Part shown: piece by piece, positions 29,163-40,341 of the stretch
Layout of the letters: the number at the start of each line of letters is the position of its first letter
How positions within the stretch are numbered: the first letter of the stretch is position 1
NCBI GenBank assembly: GCA_032718475.1
Contig: JAUCBJ010007697.1
Location: 1-47,500, forward strand
Length of the DNA: 47,500 nucleotides
Direction of reading: 5' to 3'
From: Nemertoderma westbladi
Lineage: Eukaryota > Xenacoelomorpha > Nemertodermatida > Nemertodermatidae
Translations under genes and position numbers: made by a program
The notes under the pieces: model-generated
The model's database searches: none
The model's input: the letters and a program-made list of their open reading frames with translations, nothing else
What the model was told of the DNA's origin: nothing

Positions 29163-31987
29163 ACCAGGTGTCTGCACCAGTGTCTGTACCAGGTGTCTGT
29201 ACCAGTGTCTGCACAAGGTGTCTGCACCAGTGTCTGCACAAGGTGTCTGCACCACCACCAATGTCTACACCAGATGTCTGCACCAGTGTCTGCACCAGTG
29301 TCTGCACCAGTGTCTGTACTAGGTGTCTGCACCAGTTGTCTGCACCAGGTATCTGCTCCAGGTCCCAGCACCAGTGTCTGCACCAGAGTCTGCACCAGTG
29401 TCTGCACCAGTGTCTGCACCAGTGTCTGCATCAGATGTCTGCACCAGGTATCTGCACCAGATGTCTGCACCAGATGTCTGCACCAGATGTCTGCACCAGA
29501 TGTCTGCACCAGATGTCTGCACTAGGTGTCTGCACGAGGTGTCTGCACCAGATGTCTGCACCATGTGACTGCACCAGGTGTCTGCTCCAGTGTCTGCACC
29601 AAATTAATGCACTAGGTGTCTGCACCAAATTTCTGGACTAGGTATCTGCACGAGGTGTCTGCACCATGTTACTGCACAAGGTGTCAGCACCAGTGTCTAC
29701 ACCAGATGTCTGCACCAGATGTCGGCACTAGGTGTCTGCACGAGGTGTCTGCACCATGTTGCTACACCAGTGTCTACACCAGTGTCTACACCAGATGTCT
29801 GCACCAGATGTCTGCAGTCTGCACTAGGTGTCTGCACGAGGTGTCTGCACCATGTTACTGCACCAGTGTCTACACCAGATGTCTGCACTAGGTGTCTGCA
29901 CCAGGTGTCTGCACGAGGTGTCTGCACCAGATGTCTGCACCATGTGACTGCACCATGTGACTGCACCAGATGTCTGCTCCAGTGTCTGCACCAAATTCCT
30001 GCACTAGGTGTCTGCACCAGATGTCTGGACTAGGTATCTGCACGAGGTGTCTGCACCATGTTACTTCACAAGGTGTCAGCACCAGTGTCTGCACCAGATG
30101 TCTGCACTAGGTGTCTGGACTATGTATTTGCACGAGGTGTCTGCACCATGTTACTGCACAAGGTGTCAGCACCAGTGTCTACACCAGATGTCTGCACCAG
30201 ATGTCTGCACCAGATGTCTGCACTAGGTGTCTGCACGAGGTGTCTGCACCATGTTACTACAGCAGTGTCTACACCAGATGTCTGCACCAGATGTCTGCAC
30301 TAGGTGTCTGCACGAGGTGTCTGCACCAGATGTCTGCACCATGTGACTGCACCAGATGTCTGCTCCAGTGTCTGCACCAGATGTCTGCACTAGGTGTCTG
30401 GACTAGGTATCTGCACGAGGTGTCTGCACCATGTTACTGCACCAGTGTCTGCACCAGTGTCTGCACCAGATGTCTGCACTAGGTGTCTGCACCAGTTGTC
30501 TGCACCAGGTATCTGCTCCAGGCCCCAGCACCAGTGTCTGCACCAGAGTCTGCACCAGTGTCTGCACCAGTGTCTGCATCAGATGTCTGCACCAGCTGTC
30601 TGCACCAGATGTCTGCACCATATGTCTGCACCAGATCTCTGCACCAGATGTCTGCACTAGGTGTCTGCACGAGGTGTCTGCACCGGATGTCTGCACCATG
30701 TGACTGCACCAGGTGTCTGCTCCAGTGTCTGCAACAAATTCATGCATAGTGTCTGCACCAGATTTCTGGACTAGGTATCTGCACGAGGTGTCTGCACCAT
30801 GTTACTGCACAAGGTGTCAGCACCAGTGTCTACTCCAGATGTCTGCACCAGATGTCGGCACTAGGTGTCTGCACGAGGTGTCTGCACCATGTTACTACAC
30901 CAGTGTCTACACAAGTGTTTACACCAGTGTCTACACCAGTCTCTACACCAGTGTCTACACCAGTGTCTACACCAGATGTCTGCACTAGGTGTCTGCACGA
31001 GGTGTCTGCACCATGTTACTGCACCAGTGTCTACACCAGATGTCTGCACTAGGTGTCTGCACCAGGTGTCTGCACGAGGTGTCTGCACCAGATGTCTGCA
31101 CCATGTGACTGCATCAGATGTCTGCTCCAGTGTCTGCACCAAATTCCTGCACTAGGTGTCTGCACCAGATGTCTGGACTAGGTATCTGCACGAGGTGTCT
31201 GCACCATGTTACTGCACAAGGTGTCAGCACCAGTGTCAGCACCAGATGTCTGCATTAGGTGTCTGGACTAGGTATTTGCACGAGGTGTCTGCACCATGTT
31301 ACTGCACAAGGTGTCAGCACCAGTGTCTACACCAGATGTCTGCACCAGATGTCTGCACTAGGTGTCTGCACGAGGTGTCTGCACGAGGTGACTGCACCAT
31401 GTTACTACAGCAGTGTCTACACCAGATGTCTGCACCAGATGTCTGCACGAGGTGTCTGCTGCACCAGATGTCTGCACCATGTGACTGCACCAGATGTCTG
31501 CTCCAGTGTCTGCACCAGATGTCTGCACGAGGTGTCTGGACTAGGTATCAGTATCAGCCCTCACTAGGTGTCATGTTACTACAGCAGTGTCTACACCAGA
31601 TGTCTGCACCAGATGTCTGCACGAGGTGTCTGCTGCACCAGATGTCTGCACCATGTGTCTGCACCAGATGTCTGCACGAGGTGTCTGGACTAGGTATTTG
31701 CACGAAGTGTCTGCACCATGTTACTGCACAAGGTGTCAGCACCAGTGTCTACACCAGATGTCTGCACCAAATGTCTGCACCAGATGTTTGCACTAGGTGT
31801 CTGCACGAGGTGTCTGCACCATGTTACTACAGCAGTGTCTACACCAGATGTCTGCACGAGGTGTCTGCTGCACCAGATGTCTGCACCATGTTACTGCACG
31901 AGGTGTCAGCACAAGTGTCTGCACCAGATGTCTGCACTAAGGTTCTGCACGAGGTGTCTGCACCATGTTGCTACACCAGATGTCTGC
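29163..31987 (+). repeat. Large 12-13-bp minisatellite with higher-order structure
   Basis: About 2.8 kb is built of units such as TGTCTGCACCAGA, TGTCTGCACTAGG, TGTCTGCACGAGG and TGTCTGCACCAG. Marker variants recur at larger spacing. TCTGGACTAGGTAT appears near 29632, 30023, 30399, 30767 and 31172, a higher-order unit of roughly 370-405 bp. The rare block CTCCAGGxCCCAGCACCAG occurs near 29357 and 30519, about 1160 bp apart. The array ends GTCTGCTTACGTTTAAACCC, nearly the same as the right end of the element at 25044. Open frames through it (up to ~296 codons, rich in Cys-Thr-Arg-Cys-Leu-His) are repeat artefacts. Confidence 0.9.
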
Positions 31988-32231
31988 TTACGTTTAAACC
32001 CGCTTTTAAAGTAGTAGGAAAAATGTGTCAAAATGTTATTTGCTAAAAAAGGCAAGTTTTCAATCAAGTTTTGTGTTAAAGGCAACTGACCAAACTGAGC
32101 AGTGAACACTTAAAGATATAATATTATAGTGATTTAGTCGAATTATTAACTATTATATAAATTAATGCTTTTTATGGCAATATATTAAATTAATATAAAT
32201 AATAATAGCTTATAAATTTGCTGTCCTGTAG

Positions 32232-35087
32232 GTTCTGTGCCCGATCCCCTCCTTTCAACCAACCGGTGTCTCTCCTTCCTCCCACAACCACCACAAGGAG
32301 CACTTCATCGTCACCCTATCCAACCCCCAACTCCACTCCGATGTGTCCTCCCTAGACACCGCTTACACAGTCTACCTCGAGGTCCACGACGCCAATATCT
32401 CCATGGCAACCGGCACGGACTACGTCCATATTGCTCACGCACTCACAGTCAACGAAATATCCGTTCTAGAATGCCAACGCCCCACCATCGTGTTCACTTA
32501 CAACCGTTGCCAGGGCAGCGTTGCTACGACGACAAGCGCCTGGCAACCGACCTCGACCAGCGTGATGATGCAGTGCGCTACACAACAGCTGCCGTTCTCC
32601 CGCCGTAAAGTCGTCCACGACTGCCACGAACTCATATTCCCGGGAAATCGCGAAGAGATCTCGGAATTCATCCGAAACTCATCGCCGAATTCCCGATTCT
32701 CGCTGAAGGTTTCCATCCCGCATCTCGTGTTGGCGTTAGGCGATCAGGATTTCTTCGGACTCATTTACAACCGGCTGTTTAACTCTTTGTTTATGTGGTC
32801 TCCTAGGCAACCCGAGACGGACACGCCCCAGAGTTCCGGCGTCTCGCGGCTGACCATCAACCCGCTGCGAGGCGGCGACTCGTTCGCTCCGTGCGTCGGT
32901 TCCCTCGTACGGGACGACGACGACGAGGAATCCTCGATGTTCGCCGACGACTTCCACGCATCCCCCCCGTCCCGCAACCTCAGCTACCTCTCCTTCCATC
33001 TCGAGTGCGGCAAACTCGACGCCTCGCTGACGTCATCGCGTTGCCAGGCATACAGCGAGTCACTTACAATCTCGGCGCGGGCGCAACTCGCGGAACTGTT
33101 CGTTGTCACCGAATATCGGGGCTCGCCGGACCTCGGCTACGTCTGCTTCGCCTCGGACCGCTCCGAAGTGCAGACGACCTCCGAGGACGGGACAACCCTC
33201 GACGTGATCCGCTCCATACCCCCCATGTTCCCGATGAAGAAACCCCACAACTTCTACCCCAACTCGGTCCCGATGCTCAGCATTGTCGTGCAGCTCAACG
33301 ACGACGCCTTCCAACGCGTCCGGGAGGTCCTCACCTCGGTCTCCCTCACCGGGGCCCTCATCCACTACGACTACCTCCTCCCCGACCATTGGTTCCTCCG
33401 TTTCGTCCGTTTCCTCGGCGTCCAGGACGTCGAGGTCTCCGGGTACCGCCCCTACGAGGTCGTCAACCTCCTCCACACCCACATCTGCACCTGCATCCTC
33501 GACGCCGACTTCCCCGAGATCCCCGTCAAGGGCTTCCTCTCCGTGGACCAGTTCTCCCTATCCAGCACGGTTCTTACCGAATCCCCGATACTCAACCTTC
33601 ACTGCGTTCTTGAAGAAGCCAACTTATTTCTTCTGGATAAACGTATTGATGACGTCGACGAAGACGATTATATGACGTCACTTCCGGGCGGCTATTACCA
33701 CGACTCGCCTCGTTACTCCGCCCCGCCAACCCGTCGATTCCAGCCTTCCAACCTCGTCCACTGCGCCCATATCGGGTTGTTAGCGATTTCCGCTAAACTC
33801 ACGGACGACCCCGCCAGCCGAGGTAGCGCCTCTAACAGCGGGGAAGGGAACTCCGTCCCGGTGAGTCCCTCTAGCGGCGGCCCCGGGAACGTGTCCGTCC
33901 GTCTCTCTTGTGACTCGTTGCGACTCGACACGTGCGCCGACTCCGCTGGCTACGTCGCCTCGCTGCTGTCCCGCGCGATGGACGCCCCGAACGCGTCGGA
34001 CACCCCGAGCTCCGACGTCGGACAGCAGGATGGTCCGACGCCCCCATCGCCCCGGGGTATCGATCGGGAACTCATGGAGAGCTGTCTGCGGGAGGATATC
34101 GTCGAGACGGCGCCTCTGCCGGCGGTCTCCCGTAGCGTGAGCTCGAGTTCCGGCGAGGAATCCTTCTGTTTCGTCGACGAACCCGGGATCGGACTCTACC
34201 CGAAGGACGGCGAATCCTACGTGAAGCCCCTCGTGGAGGAACTCCACATCGTCGATAACTTCTACTCCCCGTCGGCGGCGGTTAGCGACGTACTCACAAC
34301 CCCATCGCAATATCCAACCCCGATAAATAAATTCCTTGTAAAGGAATTCTCTCTAAACTGGAATATCTATGCCGGAAACGATTTCCAAGAAAATAAAACT
34401 GAAAAGGAAAATTTATTTAAAACTAAAATAAATTATAATTGTAAGTCTAAAAGGAATTTATCTAACAGTATGGAGATTTCTATGCATAAAATAAAGTGTA
34501 ACTACGAGGATTACGGCGTCGATTCGGTAGAATCTCTTCGTTTGGTTCTCGCCGTTCAAGATTTCGAGATTCGGGACAAACTCTCCAGCAGTTCCTTCAA
34601 CAAGTTCCTATATTACTACACGACGGATTCGCGGCCGAGACGGGTTAATTCCAACGCGGCGTCGCTTAAGGTGCTGGTCTCGCGACGCCCGCGGGGTACC
34701 GAGCGTAGCGAGCCTGACGAGGCGCGAGTTCGCGTGTCGCTCGCGCCGCTCCGGTTCAACATCGACCAGGACGCGTTGACTTTCCTTCGGGACTTTGGCG
34801 TCGGAGTTTCCGCGTTCGTCGCCGCCTCTCCGAAGGCGCGCGGTCCCCGCTTGAAGCGTGTCACGTTCGCGGGGTCCGGGGTACGACGCGACTCGGTCGG
34901 ATCCGACTCCGGCTCCGTTAGTTTCTACGCGGAGTCGGTCGATTGGGAAGCAGCGAATGTGGAGGATCGCGAGGATTCCTCTACGAGCGATTCTGAGCCG
35001 TCGTCGGACCAAACCGAAAGGACTGGCGGCGTCTCTAGCTCCAGCGAAGGGGCTATTTTTATAACCGATTTCCTTTTCTCTCCAAAG
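32232..35087 (+). CDS. ATG2: ATG2, exon 2 (middle domains and LC3-interacting region)
   Basis: This 952-codon exon joins in phase 0 to exon 1 (acceptor TCCTGTAG, donor AAGGTAGTT). It covers the central rod and ATG2-specific regions. Recognisable blocks are IPSFQPTG near the start, IPHLVLALGDQDFFGLIYNR, LSYLSFHLECGKLDA, and GALIHYDYLLPDHWFLRFVR followed by FLGVQDVEVSGYRP. Near residues 1268-1271 (34164-34175) is EESFCFVDEPG, aligned with the LC3/GABARAP-interacting FCIL motif of human ATG2A/B. Next come FSLNWNIYAGNDF, the DFEIRDKLSSSSFNKFLYYYT block and LRFNIDQDALTFLRDF, all ATG2 signatures. A Ser/Asp-rich loop precedes the exon end. An AT-rich patch (34311-34510) interrupts otherwise GC-rich coding sequence but stays in frame. 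Confidence 0.93.
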
Positions 35088-35993
35088 GTAGTTCCTTATT
35101 CATCGCTAACGATAATAGTGACTTTTAACTAAAACCTCGAAAAGTTCCGTTCAAATTAATTATATTAATTCCACGACTCCACGTGGAATTATGTGAACGT
35201 TATAAGTTTACTGAGGCAAATAAAATGATTTTAAGTTGATAGTTGCATTTTACATGTTACATTTTACACGCCTATGGGGCTAACAGTGGCGTCCCCCCTA
35301 CCTTGTAGTTAATTGCCTTCAGGTTGCCCATTTTATGTTCACCGATCACTTCTCTTTATTTGTATCCTTTTAAATCCACCTCTATTATCCACTGCCACTA
35401 GGAAGTTGAAGGGTCAAACGTTTTTGTCCCCCATTATTCTTATAATTGAAATTAATAATTAATTTTATAAATTAATTATTATAAAACAATTACCATTATT
35501 CTTATATTAAAAATATAATGTGTCAATTAAGAGTTAAGACACAATATACCCGGACATGGAGTACTCTGTTTAACTGTATTTACCGCAAATGAATATTGTA
35601 TGAACAGTTACTGAGGAACAATGTATAGAATTCGTAATATTGGATTGTTATTTCATTATTATGACAATCAAGGCCATTTTTATAACAAGACCAGGAATTA
35701 AAAATGGCTGCGTAGCCTAAAACTTAAATATGGTAAATTAATGAAGTTTGTTTAACCCCATTTATGTACCTAACTAGCTATCTATTTCTACTATTTTCGG
35801 ATGCCTGTTGTGCAATTGTTTTGTGCACCAACAACTTGGCGAGTCTTCAAGTTTCTTTTAAATGTTAGATAAGATTTGAAAACTTATAAATAATCACAAA
35901 CAAAAATCAACAAATGTTTTATTTAAATATAATTTTTGTTGTTTTATTTGTTGCCCAGATATCGATGACTATTGATTTGTTTGTATCTTTAAG
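35088..35993 (+). other. ATG2: ATG2 intron 2
   Basis: This 0.9-kb AT-rich intron begins GTAGTT and ends ATCTTTAAG. No coding or repeat structure of note was seen. Confidence 0.8.
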
Positions 35994-36253
35994 GTTCCCA
36001 TCCGTTTGGATTACTACGGTAAACACATTGACAGCGAACCAAACGGCCTCATTACTGGACTATTAGTTGGTCTAACTCAACTCAATAACTCCGAACTTAT
36101 ACTTAACGAACTCCGCTGTCGCCATGGTATACTGGGTTTCCAACGACTCGTTAGCTACGCCGTAGACGAATGGTTCCACGATATTAAAACCCGTCAGATT
36201 CCCGGTCTAATAAAGGGAGTCGGTCCCATGCATACTGTCCTACAGTTGTTCAG
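35994..36253 (+). CDS. ATG2: ATG2, exon 3 (conserved C-terminal region)
   Basis: The exon enters in phase 0 after FLFSPK with VPIRLDYYGKHID. It continues GLLVGLTQLNNSELILNEL, CRHGILGFQRLVSYAVDEW and LPGL-like IPGLIKGVGPMHTVLQLF. This is the most conserved part of ATG2 across animals and plants and a hallmark of the ATG2 C-terminal domain. The donor lies after TTGTTCAG (GTTGGT). The frame runs open for ~200 bases past it, but the protein similarity stops exactly there and resumes at 36406, so splicing at 36253 is preferred. Confidence 0.92.
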
Positions 36254-36405
36254 GTTGGTAGTGCGCTACGCTGGTAAAACCGAGTCTCACCCGGTAGAAA
36301 CGTTCTGTACATTGTTTCTACAAGAATCATTAATCTACACAAAATATATTTTCGTTACACTCGTTATTGATTTTCTATTCGTTATCGATTCTGTATTCGT
36401 TACAG

Positions 36406-36563
36406 CGGTATTCGTGATCTCATCGTTATTCCTGTTGAACAATACCAGAAGGACGGTCGCCTAGTAACCGGGTTACAACGGGGAGCCACCGCCTTTTCTA
36501 CGTCCACTGCGGTTGCGTTGCTCGATATTACTGGACACGCACTCTCTATCATACAGACTGCAG
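36406..36563 (+). CDS. ATG2: ATG2, exon 4 (C-terminal region)
   Basis: Exon 3 ends with two bases of a codon and this exon supplies the third, giving LFSGIRDLIVIPVEQYQKDG. The next block is GLQRGATAFSTSTAVALLDITGHALSIIQTA. Both blocks match the family (human LFQGFRDLLWLPIEQYRKDG). The intron between exons 3 and 4 is only 152 bp and ends ATTCGTTACAG. The donor is GCAG/GTAATA, leaving one base of the next codon. Confidence 0.92.
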
Positions 36564-36594
36564 GTAATAACTGTTGAGTGTAAAGTATACATTA

Positions 36595-37259
36595 GGGGGG
36601 GGGGGGGGGGGGGGGGGATGTTCTCTGTACTGGCTTGGAAAACTACATTTGAAATTGAAATGCATACTGCACCAAATAGAAAGTAGATGGAGAATAAGTA
36701 GAAAAAAGTGTAAGATACATTTTGGGTGGATTATATTGAATTGGAATATATTTAAAAATTTATTTTTGACGCCCTTTAGCGGCCAGAGCCAAAATTGACA
36801 TTTTTGACTTAAAATGCATCTCCTTGTGCTTTATATTTAGAAATTGTAACCTTTTCTTTGGAATCAGCATGGCCGATTACGTAAAAAAATCCGAGCAGAA
36901 TTTTTGTTTTGTACTTTTCAAGGAAAAGGCCGCTATTTTTCAAAATAATTTTCAAAAAAAGCAGTTTTTTTTTCGTAAAAAATGTTATAACAGATGAACA
37001 TTTCTGATTCGCTGATTTCAGTTCACGACGAGGCCGAATTTGAATACTGACATCAGAATTGAAGTCACGGACCAAGAAACCCATATAGGAAATTTTTTAG
37101 ATAGTAGAGTATGTTATCTATTATTTTGGAGACTTACTGACGGACAGACCGACAGTATAACGGACAGACAGCCATATCTCGAGAAATACCGGTAAGACAC
37201 ATATTGCTAAACGGTTTCCATATTTGGACCCCCCCCCCCCCCCCCCCCCCCCCCCTCCC
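36595..37259. mobile_element. Possible poly-G/poly-C bounded element
   Basis: The segment starts with 23 G (36595-36617, preceded by ATTA) and ends with 27 C (37229-37255), CTCCC and TTAA. The part before the C run (ACGGACAGACCG, CTCGAGAAATACC, AAACGGTTTC) resembles the part before the C run ending at 42165. The right end fits the TTAA class defined at 13148-13725, while the left boundary is only a guess. Confidence 0.45.
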
Positions 37260-37493
37260 TTAATAAAGGGTAACTAACTGTTGATCCTTACGGGGTTTGC
37301 TGCCGAACCAAGGTATACTAGTGAATGGAACGATGTGATGATAATTTACATGACTGTACAGTTTCTTGCAGCAATTAGCATAAATCTTTCGAATAAATTG
37401 CAAAAATAACGAAACAGCAAATTTAAAAATACTCGCGAAAGCCCTTTAATATTTTATATTAGTTATAATTTCTTAAATTTTGTAATGAATCGA

Positions 37494-37514
37494 GGGGGGG
37501 GGGGGGGGGGGGGG
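37494..37514. repeat. Poly-G tract, 21 bases
   Basis: This G homopolymer lies in AT-rich intron DNA, preceded by TCGA rather than TTAA. No partner end was identified. Confidence 0.8.
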
Positions 37515-38365
37515 CGTCGAGGAAGGTTTATACGGAGTTTGATTTTAATTTCATTATATTTAAATTAACTATGTATTCCTTAATGAAAATCGATAATTTT
37601 AACTATAAATTTAAACGCCGCTAAAATTTACTGCTAATCTTCGGCAAAACTAATTCAGTATTTCATTTTTTTCTGAAATATTTTTCGCTGGCGCTCGGTA
37701 AGTAAAATGTCTCTCTACTATTACTGCTTACATAGTTACTGCGATTCAAATTATTGTACTTTTAAACTCCTAATGCTACCTTACTCAATGTTAAATAATT
37801 TTATGTTCTCGAATATTTATTACGTAACTAGGACGCCCTCGGCTTTAAACGAACCTGTTTTACACGACAGATTCCAAGAAACAGATGGGATTAGAAGATG
37901 CAAACAAAGAATGACTTTCATCAACAACAAAAAATCTGGCGCCACAAAAATTATACAGTCTTCTGCGCAACCAGAACTCATGTAGAGTTTGTTATTAAAA
38001 TTTTTGCGTACCTGCTTGAGTTTTTTTTGAACAGCTCAACTCCTGACAAAGAACTACCCTGGCCTATTAATAGACAGGTTCGTTATAAGCTGTGATTCGT
38101 TGAGAAAGTAATAAGATTAACACTGATCTGTAGCACATTAATTGCAATATCTCGTTAGAAGTTACATACAATTATTAAATATATCAAAAAATCCACGATA
38201 GATTAAGGCGTCCTTTAATACTAATATTATTAGTGTTATATAATTATAGTTATTAAGGAAACAGATGTAAAAATTTATATATACACAATACCACTGTAGG
38301 GAAATTTAATAATTGGAATTGATTTTTTTTTCATAATTTAAAAATCGCAATAGTCAAAAGTGCTA

Positions 38366-39509
38366 AAGTTTCGCAGTGCTACAGTCCCTAGTACTACAGT
38401 TCGCAGTGCTACAGTCCCTAGTACTACAGTTCGCAGTGCTACAGTCCCTAGTACCACAGTTCGCAGTGCTACAGTCCCTAGTACCACAGTTCGCAGTGCT
38501 ACAGTCCCTAGTACTACAGTTCGCAGTGCTACAGTCCCTAGTACTACTGTACAGTTCGCAGTGCTACAGTCCCTAGTACTACAGTTCGCAGTGCTACAGT
38601 CCCTCCCTAGTACTACAGTTCGCAGTGCTGCAGTCCCTAGTACTACAGTTCGCAGTGCTACAGTCCCTAGTACTACAGTTCGCAGTGCCACAGTCCCTAG
38701 TACCACAGTTCGCAGTGCTACAGTCCCTAGTACTACAGTTCGCAGTGCTACAGTCCCTAGTACCACAGTTCGCAGTGCTACAGTCCCTAGTACTACAGTT
38801 CGCAGTGCTACAGTCCCTAGTACTACAGTTCGCAGTGCTACAGTCCCTAGTACTACAGTTCGCAGTGCTACAGTCCCTAGTACTACAGTTCGCAGTGCTA
38901 CAGTCCCTAGTACTACAGTTCGCAGTGCTACAGTCCCTCCCTAGTACTACAGTTCGCAGTGCTACAGTCCCTAGTACTACAGTTCGCAGTGCTACAGTCC
39001 CTAGTACTACAGTTCGCAGTGCTACAGTCCCTAGTACTACAGTTCGCAGTGCTACAGTCCCTAGTACTACAGTTCGCAGTGCTACAGTCCCTAGTACTAC
39101 AGTTCGCAGTGCTACAGTCCGTAGTACTACAGTTCGCAGTGCTACAGTCCCTAGTACTACAGTTCGCAGTGCTACAGTGCCTGGTCATACAGTTGCTAGT
39201 GATACAGTCCCTAGTACTACAGTTCGCAGTGCTACAGTGCCTGGTCCTACAGTTGCTAGTGATACAGTCCCTAGTACTACAGTTCGCAGTGCTACAGTGC
39301 CTGGTCCTACAGTTGCTAGTGATACAGTCCCTAGTACTACAGTTCGCAGTGCTACAGTGCCTGGTCCTACAGTTGCTAGTGATACAGTCCCTAGTACTAC
39401 AGTTCGCAGTGCTACAGTCCGTAGTACTACAGTTCGCAGTGCTACAGTCCCTAGTACTACAGTTCGCAGTGCTACAGTGCCTGGTCATACAGTTGCTAGT
39501 GATACAGTC
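38366..39509 (+). repeat. 30-bp minisatellite, about 38 units
   Basis: The unit consists of two related 15-bp halves, ACAGTTCGCAGTGCT and ACAGTCCCTAGTACT. Between about 39173 and 39410 the array switches to a 60-bp higher-order unit that includes ACAGTGCCTGGTCCT and ACAGTTGCTAGTGAT. Open frames on both strands are artefacts of the 30-bp period being divisible by three. Confidence 0.95.
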
Positions 39510-39969
39510 TAGTGTTTCTACGGGATCCCGATCCCGAAAATCGGGCTCCCGATGGAAAATCCCGATCCGGATGTAAAAATATTGGGATTTTTTAGGATTT
39601 GCTATATCTGAATTTATATGCCCTGAAGCTTAAAATTTGTAAAATTGTATAGAAATGTAGGCCTACATATTTTCCCAATAATACAAATAAAAATTTTTGT
39701 CAAAAACAAAAATAATGAATATTAAAGTAAAAGTATAGGTAACTGGTTTTTCTTTTACATCTGCCTACAGTGCTACAGAGCATGGACTTCTAGAATGCTA
39801 TTTATACCATATGTTATTTATTATCTAAATATCTATGTTATTTATTTATGGTATAAATTAATATTCTAGAAGTCCATGTACAGAGACATACATGAATGTC
39901 TATATTATAAATAATAGAAACACTGTTGCTATGATTTTTATTGAATGAGATAAACATTGTTATGTGGCA
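39510..39969. other. Sequence interrupting the minisatellite, with a hairpin
   Basis: This is non-coding sequence. It starts with a GATCCCGATCCCGA-type low-complexity patch. An inverted repeat of ~30 bp (39779-39809 and 39848-39878; arms read CATGGACTTCTAGAAT and ATTCTAGAAGTCCATG) has a ~38-bp loop. Confidence 0.5.
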
Positions 39970-40341
39970 GCTGGTTTCACTGTGTCAAGTACAATGCACC
40001 AACCAACCAGACACTGTATAACATTGGAGGTGTCTCATTGGTTCCCCCTAGCTTGACACTAGAACAAAGCCCCCTCCGCTTTGCAGGACATTGCTTTCGC
40101 CGTGGGACCAGCCAGTGCATAATCTTGTACTTTGGAAGCCTCATTGAGTGAATAAGCATGGTGGACAGCCCATGACTTTCTTGAGACGCATCTTAAAGGA
40201 CACTGGCCTTGAAGATGCGGATGATCTAGCAAATGTCATGGGTGATAGGGAATTGTGGCGACGCAATTTTGTCGATAAGCCGGCACAGCATTCTTGAAAA
40301 TGCAGCTGCAATGCAGCATGCCGATTCTAGTAGTAGTAGTA
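39970..40341 (+). mobile_element. 5'-truncated RTE-like fragment
   Basis: The sequence matches the last ~355 bp of the RTE-like element, including the degraded reading YNIGGVSLVPPSLTLEQ and RFAGHCFRR. It ends GCAGCATGCCGATTCTAGTAGTAGTAG, showing a TAG-repeat tail. It has several frame-breaking changes. Confidence 0.85.

Larger units (their letters stand above)
27586..32231 (+). other. ATG2: ATG2 intron 1, filled with repeats
   Basis: This 4.6-kb intron begins GTGAGA and ends TCCTGTAG. It holds a 16-base poly-G tract (27960-27975), a short minisatellite arm (28284-28385), an RTE 3' fragment (28740-28993) and a 2.8-kb minisatellite (29163-31987). No coding sequence is evident in it. Confidence 0.85.

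Noticed and set aside
29163-31987. CRISPR-like array
   Set aside because: Units are 12-13 bp, contiguous and without unique spacers, in a eukaryotic intron.
29118-32046. Many open frames of 60-296 codons in the intron-1 array
   Set aside because: The repeat unit contains no stop in several frames. The frames only mirror the minisatellite and lie in an intron.
32891-34310. Several long Arg/Pro-rich or acidic frames on both strands over ATG2 exon 2
   Set aside because: They are shadows of the GC-rich ATG2 coding frame, which is supported by family similarity throughout.
36254-36464. Continuation of the ATG2 exon 3 frame past 36253
   Set aside because: Similarity to ATG2 stops at the GT donor and resumes after an AG acceptor at 36405 with the codon completed across the junction.
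38338-39576. Frames of 194-295 codons rich in Thr-Val-Arg-Ser-Ala or Leu-Gln-Phe-Ala-Val
   Set aside because: The 30-bp unit is a multiple of three and stop-free in several frames, so these are artefacts of the minisatellite.
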